Of a stretch of DNA of 64,000 nt, positions 44,687 through 57,600 are shown piece by piece. Position 1 is the stretch's first letter. Each line of letters starts with the position of its first letter. Made by a program: the position numbers and the translations under genes. Origin of the DNA: Diacronema lutheri (taxonomy: Eukaryota > Haptophyta > Pavlovophyceae > Pavlovales > Pavlovaceae); NCBI GenBank assembly GCA_019448385.1, contig JAGTXO010000010.1:248001-312000 (forward strand). Reading direction: 5' to 3'. The notes under the pieces are model-generated. The model had not been told where the DNA came from, did not search any database, and worked only from the letters and a program-made list of their open reading frames with translations.

Positions 44687-45106
44687 TCACGGGAAGATGG
44701 TGTGAATGTTGTTCGTCTTGATGTAAGTGCCGACGCCGAGCAGGAGCGCGGCCGCGAAAAGCACGAGCCCGGTGAGGAAGACGTTGATCGTCGTCTCGTT
44801 GTACTCCCTCGGACCCTTCGGTTGCTCGAGCTGGGCTTCACCCTTGAGCTGCATCTCGGAGAAGCTTTCGCTGTAGCCGCCCAGCTGCTCGAGGTACTCG
44901 GCAATGTCCGAGAGCGCGTCGAGCAGCCCGAGGGTGGGGGTGGCGCGCGGCGGGCGCGCCATCCGCCGGGGCAGCGCAAGCGGTTGCGCGGCCGCGTGCC
45001 ACGCCGCCGCGTCGCGCGCACTTGCGACGACGAGGGCGTAGAAAGCGATGGCGCGTGGCCGCACGCCCATGCGCCACGCCGCGCCGCGCGCAGAAGCCCG
45101 CGCCAT
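44687..45106 (-). CDS. Small plastid-type single-span membrane protein, unrecognised
   Basis: The product is 139 residues from the ATG at 45106; a second start at 45070 gives a cleaner signal peptide (MGVRPRAIAFYALVVASARD). Then come an Arg/Pro-rich transit-like part, a helical acidic stretch (LLDALSDIAEYLEQLGGYSE) and one C-terminal membrane span (INVFLTGLVLFAAALLLGVG) ending YIKTNNIHTIFP. The small size, leader and single span fit a thylakoid or inner-envelope subunit, but I cannot assign it to a known photosystem or translocon component. It is convergent with the dynein gene (48-bp gap) and divergent from the GH16 gene with about 21 bp between ATGs. Confidence 0.72.
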   Translation of the reverse strand: MARASARGAAWRMGVRPRAIAFYALVVASARDAAAWHAAAQPLALPRRMARPPRATPTLGLLDALSDIAEYLEQLGGYSESFSEMQLKGEAQLEQPKGPREYNETTINVFLTGLVLFAAALLLGVGTYIKTNNIHTIFP

Positions 45107-45127
45107 CGCTGTTTGAAACCGTCCGCG
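45107..45127. promoter_or_regulatory. Minimal 21-bp divergent spacer, plastid-type protein / GH16
   Basis: Only CGCTGTTTGAAACCGTCCGC plus one G separates the two start codons. Promoters must overlap coding or leader sequence of the partner, unless one true start lies further in (45070 on the minus strand would make it 57 bp). Confidence 0.4.
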
Positions 45128-47448
45128 ATGGCATGCGAGCCCTTCCGCCGCGCGTGGCGGCACGTCCTGGCGGCGGTGAGCGCGCTCGCGAGCCTGTTTT
45201 GCGGCGCGCCCTCTTCGGTCAAGCTCCCCGTGCTCGTCGACGACGCGCGCAGCAGCGATGGCTTCGACGACTCGCAGCCGGTGCAGGCGGAGGGGCATGC
45301 GCGCCGCGCGTTGCCCCCGACCGTCGGCGCGTGCTCTTCGGCCGTGGCGCCGGCCGCGGCGCCTGCCGACGCGCACGCGCTAGCATGGCAGGCCCCGGGG
45401 AGTGCGCTCCGCAAGGAATCCTCGCGGTGCAGCTCCCCGTTGCCCCTGTGGGCACCCCTGCTGCCGGCAGAGGCGGGCTCCGCCATCGCGGATGTGCGCG
45501 GCGCGCAGCCGGCAGCAGAGGTCGCGCTGGGTGAGATCGCGCTCGAGATCGAGGAACCACCGCGCGCGATTCCTGCGCGTGCGGATGCCGCACCGGAAGC
45601 CGACCAGCTCGGTCGCAAGCGCGCCGGACCAAGCGGCGCGCCGACGCTCGACGCCACGCGCAGGACGGCCGCGGACGTCGCCGCCGCGGGCGCTGAATCG
45701 TGCTCGGTGCCGCTAGCGGCCGCGGCGTCGTTTCCAACGGCGACCGGAGCGCACGCGCTGCCGGCCACGCTGGCGACAGCCGAGCCGCTCTGCCGCACGC
45801 CGGCGCCAGAGGCAGGATCGGTGCTTGTGGCCTTGCCCCTGTCGGTGGAGCTGTTTGTCTCCGCCTCGCCGCCTGACCAGACGGCGTCAGAGGCGGTGGC
45901 AGCGGTCACCCCTCACCAGGCGTCGGCTCCGGCGGCGCCTGCATTTGCTCCGCTGCCCGCCTGTTCGCTGCTCGCAGAGCCTCACCCGGCGGCCGCTGCT
46001 GTGCGCGATGCGCCCGCCACGGCCGCACCGCGTGAGGCCGAGGGCGGAGGCGGAGGCGAGGCGAAGCGCGCGCGCCTCAGCATCGCGCCCGCACCCACGC
46101 TCGCCACCTCGGCCGCCCCGACGGCCGCCGACGCGCTGCCCGTCGACGCTCTGCCCGCGCGCGCGCGGCCCGTTGCAAGTGACCCGACGCCCGCGCTCGC
46201 GCTGCTCGGTGTTGGCGAGCGGCTCGTCTGGAGCGACGAGTTTGAGTACGAGGGGCTGCCGCGCGAGGACCGTTGGGACTTCCAGACCGACGCGAACAGC
46301 TGGGTGCACCAGCCCTCTCACAACGAGCTGCAATGGTGCGCGCCCCGCGCGGGCGCGCGCGCGCGCAGTCGAATGGGCCGGCGCAAAACGCGCGGCCGGC
46401 GGCCGGGGTGCTCGCGCGTGTGGATACGGGCTGTGCGTGCACGCCGCGCGTGCCGCCAGCGCGACGCGCCCTGCGATGGGCACACACGCACGCACCACAC
46501 TGAGCCCCGGACCCGAACCCAAGTCCTGGTCTCACCGTCAACCCATCAACCCCAAATCCATGCCGGGCAGGTACACATCCAAACGAGAAGCCAACGCGTG
46601 GGTGTCTGGAGGCTGCTTACGAATCACCGCGCGCAGAGAGGAGAACGAGGGAGGCTGCGCATTCACGTCCGCACGGCTGCGCACCAAAGGGCGCGGGGAC
46701 TGGCAGTACGGCCGGTACGCGTAACGCGCGCGCGCGCTTGCCGGCGCGACGTGTGGCGCCGCGTTGCGCAGCGGGCGCCTCGTCGCGCATTCTCCCAGCG
46801 CACCGCCCAACCCCATCGCGCGCGCGCGCCGCGCTCGGCTCGCCCGCCCCCCCCCCCCCCCCCCCCCGCGCCCCGCGCCCCCTTCCCCCCACCCCCCCCC
46901 CCCCCCCCCCCAGCATCGAGGTGTGCGCGAAACTGCCACCCGCTCGGCGTGGCTTATGGCCGGCAATTTGGCTCGTCTCCTCCGATAATCGCTACGGCCG
47001 CTGGCCCGCGTCGGGCGAGATCGACATTGTCGAGAACCTCGGCTGCGAGCCGGGCGTCCTGCATGGCTCCGTGCACACGGGCGCGTACAATCACCGTTAC
47101 AAAAGTCACCGTACTGCTGTCACGACGCGCGCGGACGCGCACGACCGCTTCCACATCTACGCGCTGCACTGGACGGAGGCCGAGCTCGCGCTGCTCGTCG
47201 ACGGCGAGGTCTTCTTCACGTTCAGCAACGAGCGGCTGCACGCGCGCAAAGGCACGGCCAGCGCAGCGAGCCATGGCGGCGGTGGCGAGGCGGGCGCGGC
47301 TGCAGGCGTTGGCGAGTGGCCGTTCGACCACCCGTTCCACCTCATCCTCAACGTGGCCGTGGGCGGCAACTGGGGCGGTAAAGACGGCATTGCGGACGAC
47401 GTGTGCCCCGCGCAGATGGAGATCGCCTACGTGCGTGTCTTCCGATAG
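45128..47448 (+). CDS. Glycoside hydrolase family 16 enzyme (beta-1,3-glucanase-like), membrane-anchored or secreted
   Basis: Exons are 45128-46335, 46571-46714 and 46914-47448, giving 628 residues; the split codons rejoin as W and R to make HNELQW-YTSKREANAW and DWQYGR-IEVCAKLPPARRGLWP. The N-terminus (MACEPFRRAWRHVLAAVSAL then ASLFCGA) is a signal or anchor. About 330 Ala/Pro-rich residues follow. The GH16 domain begins LVWSDEFEYEGLPREDRWDF and includes the catalytic block GEIDIVE (nucleophile and acid Glu), then VLHGSVHTG and FHLILNVAVGGNWGG. Family members cut beta-1,3 or mixed beta-glucans; a role in storage glucan or wall turnover is inferred. Intron 2 ends in a long poly-C tract, and its donor is GTACGC. 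Confidence 0.9.
46845..46912 (+). repeat. Poly-C tract at the 3' end of GH16 intron 2
   Basis: Two long C runs (about 20 and 22 C), separated by short GCG and TT interruptions, lead directly into CAG at 46911-46913. This works as an extreme pyrimidine tract made almost wholly of C. Confidence 0.85.
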
Positions 47449-47529
47449 AGACTCGCGCAAAACCCACATCCGAAAGTGCCAACCGTGACTCCGTGTGTGA
47501 GTCACCGATCGTGCACGCAGTCAATCGGG

Positions 47530-50500
47530 TCAGTCCGCGACGAGCGAGCCCTCGGCGCTGCTCGCGCGCTCGGACGACCGACGCGAGCACGCAGACGATG
47601 TGCCTCGGCTGTCCGCGCGCGACGGCGGCGCCGACGGCCGTCTGCTAGGCGCGCCGGACGGCGCGACGCTCGAGCAACGCGACACTGCGGCGGAGGCAGG
47701 CTGCGCGCGGGTTGCGGGCGCGAGCTCGCGCGCGCCCGGCGCGCCAAGCGCCGGCGCGGCCCCGGCGCCGGTTGCCGCCCCCTCGCCGCCCGCCGCGGCG
47801 GCTACGGCGGCGGTCGCGCTCACCGACGCGGTCGCGCCGCCACCGCCACCGTTGCCAGGGCCAGCGGGCGCTTCTGGGAGGATGCTCTCCGAGATGAAGG
47901 CGGGCTGGGAGGAGGGCGGGCTCGGGCCCGCGGACGCAGGGCCAGCGGGTGGCGCGTCCGCCTGCGCGCGCGCGGCGATCTGCGCCTCGGCTTGAGCGGC
48001 CGCGCGCGCCTCCGCCGCGTCGCGTCCCGCGCGCTCGGCGTCGACGGCGGGCGCGCCCACCGCCGGCGGCGCCGCGCTGCCCGCGAGGCGCGTCCTGCGC
48101 GGGCCCGGCCGTTCGGGCGGCTCGCCGAGCGCTGCATCAAACCAGCGCACGGACACGAAGAGCGTGCCAGACGGCACAAGCGGCACGCGCAAGTTGTGCT
48201 CGACGCCGACCGTGCCCGTGCCGCCGGCGGACGCCGCAAGCGCCGCGTCCTGCAGCTCCTCAAGCGCCGTGTCGCCGCGCGCGAGCGGCGGCTTCTCGCG
48301 CCCCGCGGCGCTCGCCGCGCGCGCGCGCGCGTCCGACTCGGCCGCGCGCGCAACCGACTCGAGCGCCTGCTTGACCGCCGCAGCGTCGGGCAGCAGGGTC
48401 TCGCGCAGCTCGAGCACGCCGACGCCGAGCGGCTCGTTCGCCTCGTCGCCCGCGTCCTTCACCTTGAAGGAGATGGGCGCGCTGAGGTAGTCGCCGAGGC
48501 GGCCGTGCGCGTCAAAGGTCTCGGCGTCGAAGGAGACGGCGCCCTCGCCTCGGCGCGGCACGGACGAGAAGCGCTCATCGCCCGCGCGGATGCGCACCGA
48601 GTAGTCGACGGGCCCGCCGCGCGTGCGCAACAGCGACGCCCGGCGCAGCGTGACGCGCAGCACGCCGCGCCGACGCCATTCGTCCGGCTGCTCCGAGTCC
48701 GGGCGGCCGTGCGCGTCCACGCGCTTCTGCGCCGCCGGCGCGCGGTCGGACGGCGCCGCGGCCGCGCCGACGAGGGGCGCGCTGGGCGCGTCGGTCGGCG
48801 CGGCCGGCTGCGCGTACGTCCGCCGCCGGTCCACCTCCGCGAGCGCGCGCTTGAGCGCATCGGTCGTTCCGCCAATCACGGCCGCGCGCTGCCACGCGAG
48901 CCCGACGCAGCCGCCGCACGCAAGGAGGACACACAGGACGGCGAGAAGCGTCCACGCGGTGTGCGAGTGCGGCTGGCACCCCGCCGTGTACGCGAATACC
49001 GCGCGGCTCGTGTGCCACGTGTAACCGTCGTTACTCACGTCGACGACGACGCGGCGCGTGCGGTGCAGGCCCTCGTCGGCGCGCGTCTCCACGGGGATCG
49101 GGCAGCGCACCTCAGCGGACGAGACGAAGGTCGCGCGCACGCGCACGCTCAGCCCGTCGCCCCACGAGCACTGCAGCTCGGGCGACGGCGCAAAGTTCGC
49201 GCCGTACACGGCGACGAGCGCGTGCTCCGCGACCTGCACGCACGCGCCGCGCGCGCGCGCGCGCGCGTCGCGCTGCGCGCAGCTCGCGGCCGCGAGCGGG
49301 TGCGGCGACGCGGCGAGATTGGGCACGAAACGGCCGCCGAGGCCGCACCGCCCTTCGGCCGGGTGCAGCTGGCTCACGATCGGCGGCACGCTCGCGTCGA
49401 AGAAGCCGAAGCGAACGGCCTTTCCGCCGCGTCGACCGCTGACCGCGGCGAGCGCCGCGCCGTCGCCGCGCTCGGCGTTCGCCGCGTCCGCGCTCGGCAG
49501 CGCGGCGAACGTGCCGTCGACGGTGACCTGCAAGTACGTGCGCACCTCGCCGCGCGACGCCGCCGAGCCGGCCAGCCCGCGCCCACCGCCCTCGAAGAGC
49601 GCGGATGTGTTGCCAGCGCCGCTCAGGCGCGGCGTGACGCACACGACCGCCGGCTCGCCCGCGCCCGCACCTGCGCCCGCGCCCGCGCCCGCACCCGGGC
49701 CGGGCGCGCGCGCGAGCCATTCGCCCGGCACGATGGCCGACAGCGCGTGGTCCTCCGACTGGAAGCGGCAGAGCAGGCTATCCGCGCCCGTCGGCGCGAG
49801 GTTGGTGCCGCGCACCGTCACGCGCGTGCCGCCGCGCACGTCGGCGAACGCCGGCGAGACGGAGAGCGCGTCAGCCCGGCGCGCGGGGTCAAAATACGCC
49901 ACCCACGCGGACGACGAGCCGTAGTGCTCGCCGTCGTTGGTCACGTGCACGCGGAGCGCGCGCGCCGTGCTCGAAGACGGCAGCGCGCACGTGAGCGCGT
50001 GCGCGTGCACGAAGTGCGCCTCGACGCTCGGCGGCGAAGCGGCGTGCGCGCGCGCACCGGCCGGCGGCGGATCGCCAAACAGGCAGCGCAGCTTGCCGCC
50101 CTCGGGCGCAAAGTCGCGGCCGCTGACGGTGACGATGCCGCCGCCGCGCAGCGTGCTCGCCGCCGGCTCAACGCTCGTCGCGTCCGCCAAGTGGTCGCGC
50201 GCGAAGAAGGTGAACTCGCGATAGGAAGCGGAGAACGTCGCACCGCCGTCGAGCGACGCGTGCACGCGCACCGTCGCCTCGCTCGCCGACGCGGGCAGCG
50301 CGCAGAGGAGCGCGCCGCTCGTGTCGAGCGTGCCCGGCGCCCACTCGGGCGCGACCACCGCCTCGCCTGGCAGCGGCACGAGCGCGCAGCCTAGGCCCGC
50401 GCTCGGGCCGATGTTGTCCGCGCGCACGGTGAGCGTCGTCGTCGGCGCGCCGAGCCCACCGTCCGCCGGCTCAACGGACGAGATCGACGGGCGAAGGCGT

Positions 50501-53500
50501 GAGTCGAAGAAGCGGAGGGCGCCGGTGCGGCCGGGCGCGGAGAAGGCCACGCCGTCGTTGCTCGCGCTCGCGCGCACCACCGCCGGCTGCGACAGCCGCG
50601 GCGCGCTGCACTCCACCGTGTGGGCGTCGACAAACGCCGCGGGGACAGCCGACGCGCGCGCGCCGCCTCCGCCTCCGCCCGCGTCGACGAAGCGGCAGGC
50701 GACTGTGCCCGTCGGCGCAAAGTTGGCGCCGCGCAGCCGCACGAGCACCTCGCCCTCGCCGCCCGCCGCCACGTCCACGTACGCGGGCACGACCGCCTCG
50801 ACGACTGGAGCGGCCGCCGGGTCGTAATAGACGAACGCCCCCTCGCTCCCGCCAAAGTGGAAACCGTCGATCGAGACGTGCACCTCGACGCCCTCGGCGC
50901 GCGGCGCGGGCGGCGGGTCGCAGAGCACGCTGTGCTCGTCGACGAACGTCGCCGGGTCGACGGGCAGCTCGCCAAAGTGGCAGAGGAGCAGGCCCTCGCC
51001 AAGGTCTGCAAAGTTGCGCCCGAGGACCGTCACGCGGCCGCCGGAGCCGCCGCCGGCCGATCGGAGCGGGCCGTAGCGAGGCGAGGTGGCGGTCACGTCC
51101 GGCAGGTGTGCGGCGTCAAAGTAGGTGAGGCTGACCGGCGCGCGCGTGAGCGAGTCCACCGACCACCGCCTCCCGTCGAGCGTGAGCGCGAACGCGACGC
51201 TGCGCGCGACGTGCGAGCGCGGCGCGGCGCAGCGCAGCGACCGCGAGCCGTCGACCTGCGCGCGGACGATAAGAGCTCCGGCGCCGTCGCCGAAGCGGCA
51301 GGCCGCGGCGGGCGTCGGCGCAAAGTTACGCCCGTACACGGTGATCTCCTGCGCGCTCTCCATCGGCGCGGCGCGCGGCCACAAGCGCTCGACCTCGGGG
51401 AGCGCCGCTGGGTTGTACCACGTGAAGGTGACCGCGGGCGACTCGCGCCAGCCGAAACGGCCGCCGCCGAGCGCAAGTGTCAAATTGCACGAATGCGACG
51501 AGTCGCCGCCGAGCGGCGCGCAGCGCGCCTCGCGTGACGAGACGAACGTGCCCACCGTCACCGCCTCGCCCCCGCACCAGACGCAGTGCAGGCCAGCGCC
51601 GAGCCGCGCGTCGGCGGCGAGCGCCGCGCCGCGCGCACCGCCACCTCCGCCGCGCGGCGCGTCGACGGGGGCGCTCGGAACGTCGTGCGGCGAGTCGGCG
51701 CGCGGCACGGCCGTGAGGCCCGCCTTCTCGACGCGAGCAGACGCCAGGCCGCCGCGCGCGCCAATGGGCGGACGTGCGCGCGCGCGCGCGCGCGCGCTCG
51801 CGCTCGCGCCCGCGTTTGGCGCGCGCGCCTCAAGCGCGAGGCGTCGCCTGCGACGACTGCCGTGCGCGGCGAGCGGCGGCACGTCCGCCGGCGCGAGCGC
51901 GCGCGGCGCGAAATTGGCGCCGCGCACGGTGACGTCGGTGCTGGCGTCCCCGAGCGGCGCGAAGCTGGGCGAAATGTCCGCAACCTCGAGCGGCCTGTCC
52001 GGGTCATGGTAGGTGAGGAGGACGCCGGACTCGAGCGAGGTGCGCGCGTGGCTGCGGTGGCCGCCGCCGCCCGCCGCTGCGGAGATCGCGACGGCAACGC
52101 TCACGGACTGCGGCGAGTCGAGCGCGGGCGGCTGGCACTCGATGAGCTCCGACGAGAGGAAGAGCGCCGTCGACACCGGCACGCTCTCGCCGAAGAGGCA
52201 CGAGACGCCGCTCAAAAAGGGCGGGAAGTTGGCGCCGCGCACGCGCACGGGCGGCGGCGCGCGCGCGCTCGCGCCGCGCGACACGCCGACGAGCGCCGGC
52301 TCGACGGCGCGCACCTCGGGCGGCGCGGATGCGTCGTAGCGCGTGAACGCGACGCGCGCGCTCGACGGCAGCTCGAGCTCGGCGCCGACGACGCGCGCGC
52401 CGTCCGCGGCGCCGTCGGCGAGCGCGAGCGTGACGGAGAGCGTCGCCGTCCGCGCGTACGGCGGCAGCCGCGCGCGCAGCTCGCTCGTGCTCACAGTTGT
52501 CGCGTGCACCTCCGAGACGAGCACGACGTCGCCGAGCCCGTCGCCGTCCACGTCGACGACCGGCGGGCGGCGCGCGCCGGCGAGCTGGCCGCCGGCGTGC
52601 GCGCTGAGCTGCGCGGCGCCGGACACGGTGTCGCCGAAGCGGAGCACGAGCCGCGCGCCCGGTGGGAAGTTGACGCCGCGCGCGCGCACTTCGCACGTCG
52701 CCGAGCGCTCGCAGCCTGCGACGCCGGGCGCGGCGGCGAGCTCGAGCGCGTCGAGGCGCGGCGCGGCGAAGAAGGTGAAGGGCGCGCAGCGGCGCGAGTA
52801 TGTTGCGCCGCCATCGTTCGACACGCACACGCGCACCTCCTCCGCGCGCGGCCACGATGGCGCCTCGCACCGCACGGCGCCGTAGGAGACAAACTCGGCA
52901 TCGACGACGACGTGGTCGCGCTCGTTCAATGGCGCGCCGCCGGCCGGCCCGCGCGCGTCGGCGCGCGGCGTCTTGAAGAGGCACGTGAGCCCCTGCGGCG
53001 ACGGCACGAACTCGGCGCCCAGGATCGTCACGACCGTCGCGCCGGCGCCAGCGCCCACCGCGCCGCCCGCCGCGCCGCCCGCCGCGCCGCCGTCCTCGCC
53101 GCCGGCCGCCCCTGCCCAGTCCGCGGCCCACGAGGGTTCGGCGCTCTCGGCGACAACGGCCGCTGCCGGGTCGTAATACGTGAAGCGCGCCGCGCTGCCC
53201 GCGTCGACGCCGTCGAGCGTGACGGCCACGTCGACCGTGCCGCCGAGCTGCCGCTCGGGGAGCTCACAGTGCACCTCGCCGCCGTCGACAAACGACGCGC
53301 CCACGTGCGCGCCGCCGACCACGCAGCCGAGCCGCGGCGTTGGCGCGAAGTTGGCGCCGCGCACGCGCACGACGCGCACGCGCTCCGCCGAGCCGCCGAT
53401 CGGCCCGTACGCGGGCTGCACGTCGCGCGCGCTCGGCAGCGCGCTCGGGTCGAAGTACGTGAACGCCACGGCCGCGTCGGCCGCGTCGTGCGCAAAGGAC

Positions 53501-54605
53501 GCGCCGCCCGTCAGGGAGACGTAGATGAGCACGGACGATGCACCGCCCGCGCCCGCGCCGCTGAGCCACGCGTCGCTCGCGCCCGGGCGTGCCGGCTCGG
53601 GCGGCGAGATGGCGACAAGGTCGCCCTCGTCGACAAATGTCCCGCTCACAGCCACGCCTCCCTCGTCCGGACTGCCAAACTCGACGAGGATGCTGCCGCT
53701 CGCGCCACCGCCGCCGGCGTCGGCGCCGCTTCCCAAGCCGGCGAGCGCGCCGAGGCGGAAAAAGCCGTGGCCGCGCACGGTCACGCGTGTGCCGCCCGCG
53801 CGCGAGCCCGCGCGCGGCTCGACGGAGAGCACGCTCGGCGGGTCGTACATGACGTACGCGGCCACTTCGCGTGATCGCGCCGTGCCGTCGAGCGTGACGG
53901 AGAGCGCCGTCTCCTCGGCGGGCAGCGTGGACGTCGACGCGGGCGGCGCGCAGAGCAGCTCGGTCGACGAGACGAACGTCGCGTCAGTTCTGTACAGCGC
54001 CCCCGCCGCGGCGGGCGCGTCGGGCGCCGCGCGCGCCTCGCGCGCCTCGCGCGCGGCGGGCGCGGCGCCGGCCGAGCGCGCGCCCGCTCCGGCCGCTGCG
54101 TGGAACAGGCATCTCAGAGCGGCGGTCGGCGCAAAGTTGGAGCCGCGCACGCGCACGGGCACGCGCGCGCCCTTTGGCGCGAACGCGGGCTGCGCGTCCC
54201 ACACGTGCGGCCTCTCGCTCGGGTCGTAGTAAGTCAGGTCGCCCACCGCGAGCCAGTCGCCGCCCGCGCCGGACGTCGACACCTCAACGGGCACCGTGAC
54301 GTGCGCGCTGCCTGGCGCGGCGGGCGCGATGCAGCGCAGCTCGGAGACGGAGACGTGCGTCGAGCGCACGACCGCCGCCGGCGCGAGCGGCGCGAGCGGC
54401 GCGCCCCCCGGCTCGGGCGAGGACGTGGCGCGGGCCCGGGGAAGGTCAAAGCGGAACCGACAGACCAGTTCAAACCCGTCCGATGCCGGCGCAAAGTTGT
54501 GCCCGACGACGGCGACCGGCTCGCCGCCAGACACGCGCGCCGCGCGCGGCGTCAACCCGTCGATCCGCGCGGCCGTGCGCGGGTCATAGGACGAGAAGAT
54601 GAAGG

Positions 54606-54648
<43 letters not shown>

Positions 54649-57600
54649 GGCGCCGCCGGCGCCGCCCACCCAGTGCGCGTCGGCGCCGCGGCCGGTTGTC
54701 GAGATGTAGAGCGGACGCGTCGACGGCGCGCCGAGCGCGGGCAGCCGGCAGCGCAGCTGCGCGTCGCTCACGAGCTCGGCGGGCACGATGAGCATCTCCG
54801 CGACACCGTCGACGGCGTCGTCGAACGCGAGCGCGCGCCGGCCAGCTGCGTCGCCGAGCGCGCGCGCGTCGGCAGCGACGGCGGCGGGCAGCGCGGGCGC
54901 GCGGAGCGGCGGGCCGAGCGCGCAGAACAGGTTTTGGCTGCGCGCCTCGGCGAAGAAGTTCGCGCCGCGCACCGCGACGAGCGTCTCGCGGGCCACGTCG
55001 CCTCCGGCGGGCGAGAAGGACGCAAGGCGCGGCGGCTGGTAGAAGGCGAGCTCGGGCGCGGCGGCGGACCACGCGGAGCCATCGTGGGTGACGCGCACGG
55101 GCACAACGATCTCATGCGCCCACCGCGGCGCCACGCACAGCACGGCGCTCGTCGACTCGAAGGTGGCCGCCACCTGCCCGAGCTGCGCGCCAAACGAGCA
55201 CGCGAGGTGCGGCGTCGGCGCAAAGTTGGAGCCGACGACGCGCAGCTCGCCGCCGACGCCGACCTCGACGAAGGCGGGCGAGAGCGCGGTGACCTCGGGC
55301 GGGGCGAGCACGTCGTAGAAGGTCAAACGCGACGCGCGCGCCTCGGCGCACGGCACGCCGTGCACGCTCACGAAGACGCTGAGCGTCGCGGGCGCGCGCA
55401 TCGCGGGCGTGACGCACTCCACGTGGCCGTCTCCGTTCAGCGCGGCGGGCACGGCGACGGAGCCGATCACGCACTGCAGCCCGTCGCCGATCGCGGCGAA
55501 GCCCGCGCCCGTCACGCGCACCACCTCGCCGCCGCCCAGGTGCGCCGCGCGCGGGTGCACCGAGTCGCAGCGCGGCGCGTCGCCGTCCGCCCACCACGAG
55601 AAGGACGCGCGCGACGGGCCGAAGGTTGCGCCGCCGTCAAGCGAGACAGCGACGGCGACGGTGCGCGGCTCGGCGGAGCGTGGCGCCTCGCAGCGTACGA
55701 CGGTCGTGCGCACCAACGTTGCCGTCACGGTGCCCACGTCGCCGAAGCGGCAGAGCAGCTGGCCGGCGCCGCGGCTGGCAAAGTTTGCACCGAGCACAGC
55801 CACGAGCGCGCCCTGCCCGAGCGGCGCCGTGCGCGGGGTGCACTCGAGCGCGGGCGGCGCGACGAGGAGGTCGACGAGCGTGAGCGTGTCGTGCCGGCTC
55901 CCCTCGTCCTCATCCACGCCGCTCGCCGCCTCGGGCAGCGAGAGGCCGCCGCCGCGCGTGACGGTGACGGTGACGGCGCGCGGCGCATCCGTCGGCGGCG
56001 CGACGCATTCGACGAGTCCGGGAGACACAAAGGTCGCAACGGACGAGCCGAGCGACTCGAAGGCGCAGGCGAGGCCGGGCGTGGGCGCGGCGTTGCGCAC
56101 GCGCACGCGCAGCGTCTGCGACGAGCCGAGCCCAACGACGGGCGGCTCGACGTCCAGAACGGCAGGCGCGGTCCGCCTGTCAAAGTAGGTGAAGAGCGCA
56201 GAAGGCGCGCGCGGCTCGAGCGCGCCGCAGCCGGCGATCGAGAGGCGGACGGGCGCCGACGCGGCGGCGGCGGCGTGCGGCGCGACGCACGTCACCTCCG
56301 TCGCCGAGACGAAGCGCGCCGGCGCCGCGAGCCGCTCGCCAAACTGGCAGCAGAGCTTGTCCGCGGCCGGCGCGAAGTTGTACCCGCGCAGCGTCACCGT
56401 CGGCGGCGCGGCGTAGTCGCCGTACTCGGGCGTTACGGTGAGGACGCCGGGCGGGAGCTCGGGGTCGTACACGGCAAGGCGCGCGCCCGCCTCCTCCGGG
56501 TGCGTGCGCCCGTCCAGTGAGATCGCCACCTCGACCATCTGCGCCCTGGAGAAGGGCGGAAGCGCGCACGCGACGGCCGAGCTGTCGACGACCGAGCCGT
56601 CGACGAGGATCAGCGCCGGCGCGCCGCCTGCGGGCGGCGCAGCGAGGAGGAGCGCGCGCTCGGGCGAGCCGCTCGCGGGCCGCACCTCGCAGCGCACCGC
56701 GCCCGTAGGCGCGACGTTACTCCCGAGGACGCGCACCGTCACGGCGTGGCCGAGCGGCACCGCGCCGGGCACGACCTCGGCCGAGCGCGTGGGCGCGGTC
56801 GAGTCGAAGAAGGAGACCGCGTCGGCGAACGCGTCGGAGAGGTGCGCGCCGTCGGTGGTGAGGCGGAGCGGCAGCTGCGCGCCCACCTCCGCCCTCGCCA
56901 CCTCGCACCGCACCGTGCCGCCGCCCACGTACTGCGCCGCGCGCCGGCCGGCCGCGCCCCAGTCGCACGCGAGCGCGTCGGTCGGCGCGGCGTTGCTCGC
57001 GCGCACGGTGACGACCGGCGCGCGCTCCGACGTGGAGCAGAAGCGCGGCTCGACGGCGAGGACGGTGGGTACGCCCGACGGGTCGTAGTAGGTGAACGCG
57101 CCACGCAGCCACGAGAACGACACGCCGCCGTCCACCGAGATGCCGACGTCGACGTCGCGCAGCGCGTCGCGGTCCGGCTGCGCGCCCGCGCGCGCGCCGC
57201 CGAGCGCGGGCGGCGCTTCGCACTCGATGCGTCCGGGCCCGACAAAGTGTCCGACAGACGTCGTCGGACCGAGCGCGCAGAGCAGCCGCGCGCCCGCGGG
57301 CACAAAGCCGGTGCCCGTGAGCGTCAGGCGCGTGGACGCGTCGAAGGGCCCCAAGGCGGGCGTCACGCCCTCGAGCGCGGGCGGGAAGCGCGCGTCGTAG
57401 TAAGTGAACGCGAGGCCGGTGTGCGCGGCGATGGAGGGCGCGGCGCCGTCGGGCGCGAGCGCGTCGCCCGCCGCGCCGAGCGCCGCCGAGTCCTCCACCA
57501 CCGAGACGAGCGCCTCGCCCGCGCCGCCCGACGGCGAGGGCGGCAGGACGCACGCAATCCGGCCCGAGTCGATGAAGACCGCCGCCACGCTCTCCGGGTC

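Noticed and set aside
51774-51830. Alternating GC tract and Arg/Ala-rich interval inside TIG domain 23 as a possible intron
   Set aside because: It resembles the CG-rich introns, but the long frame stays open through it and no donor and acceptor pair improves the TIG pattern. An inserted low-complexity loop is simpler, though RNA evidence could change this.
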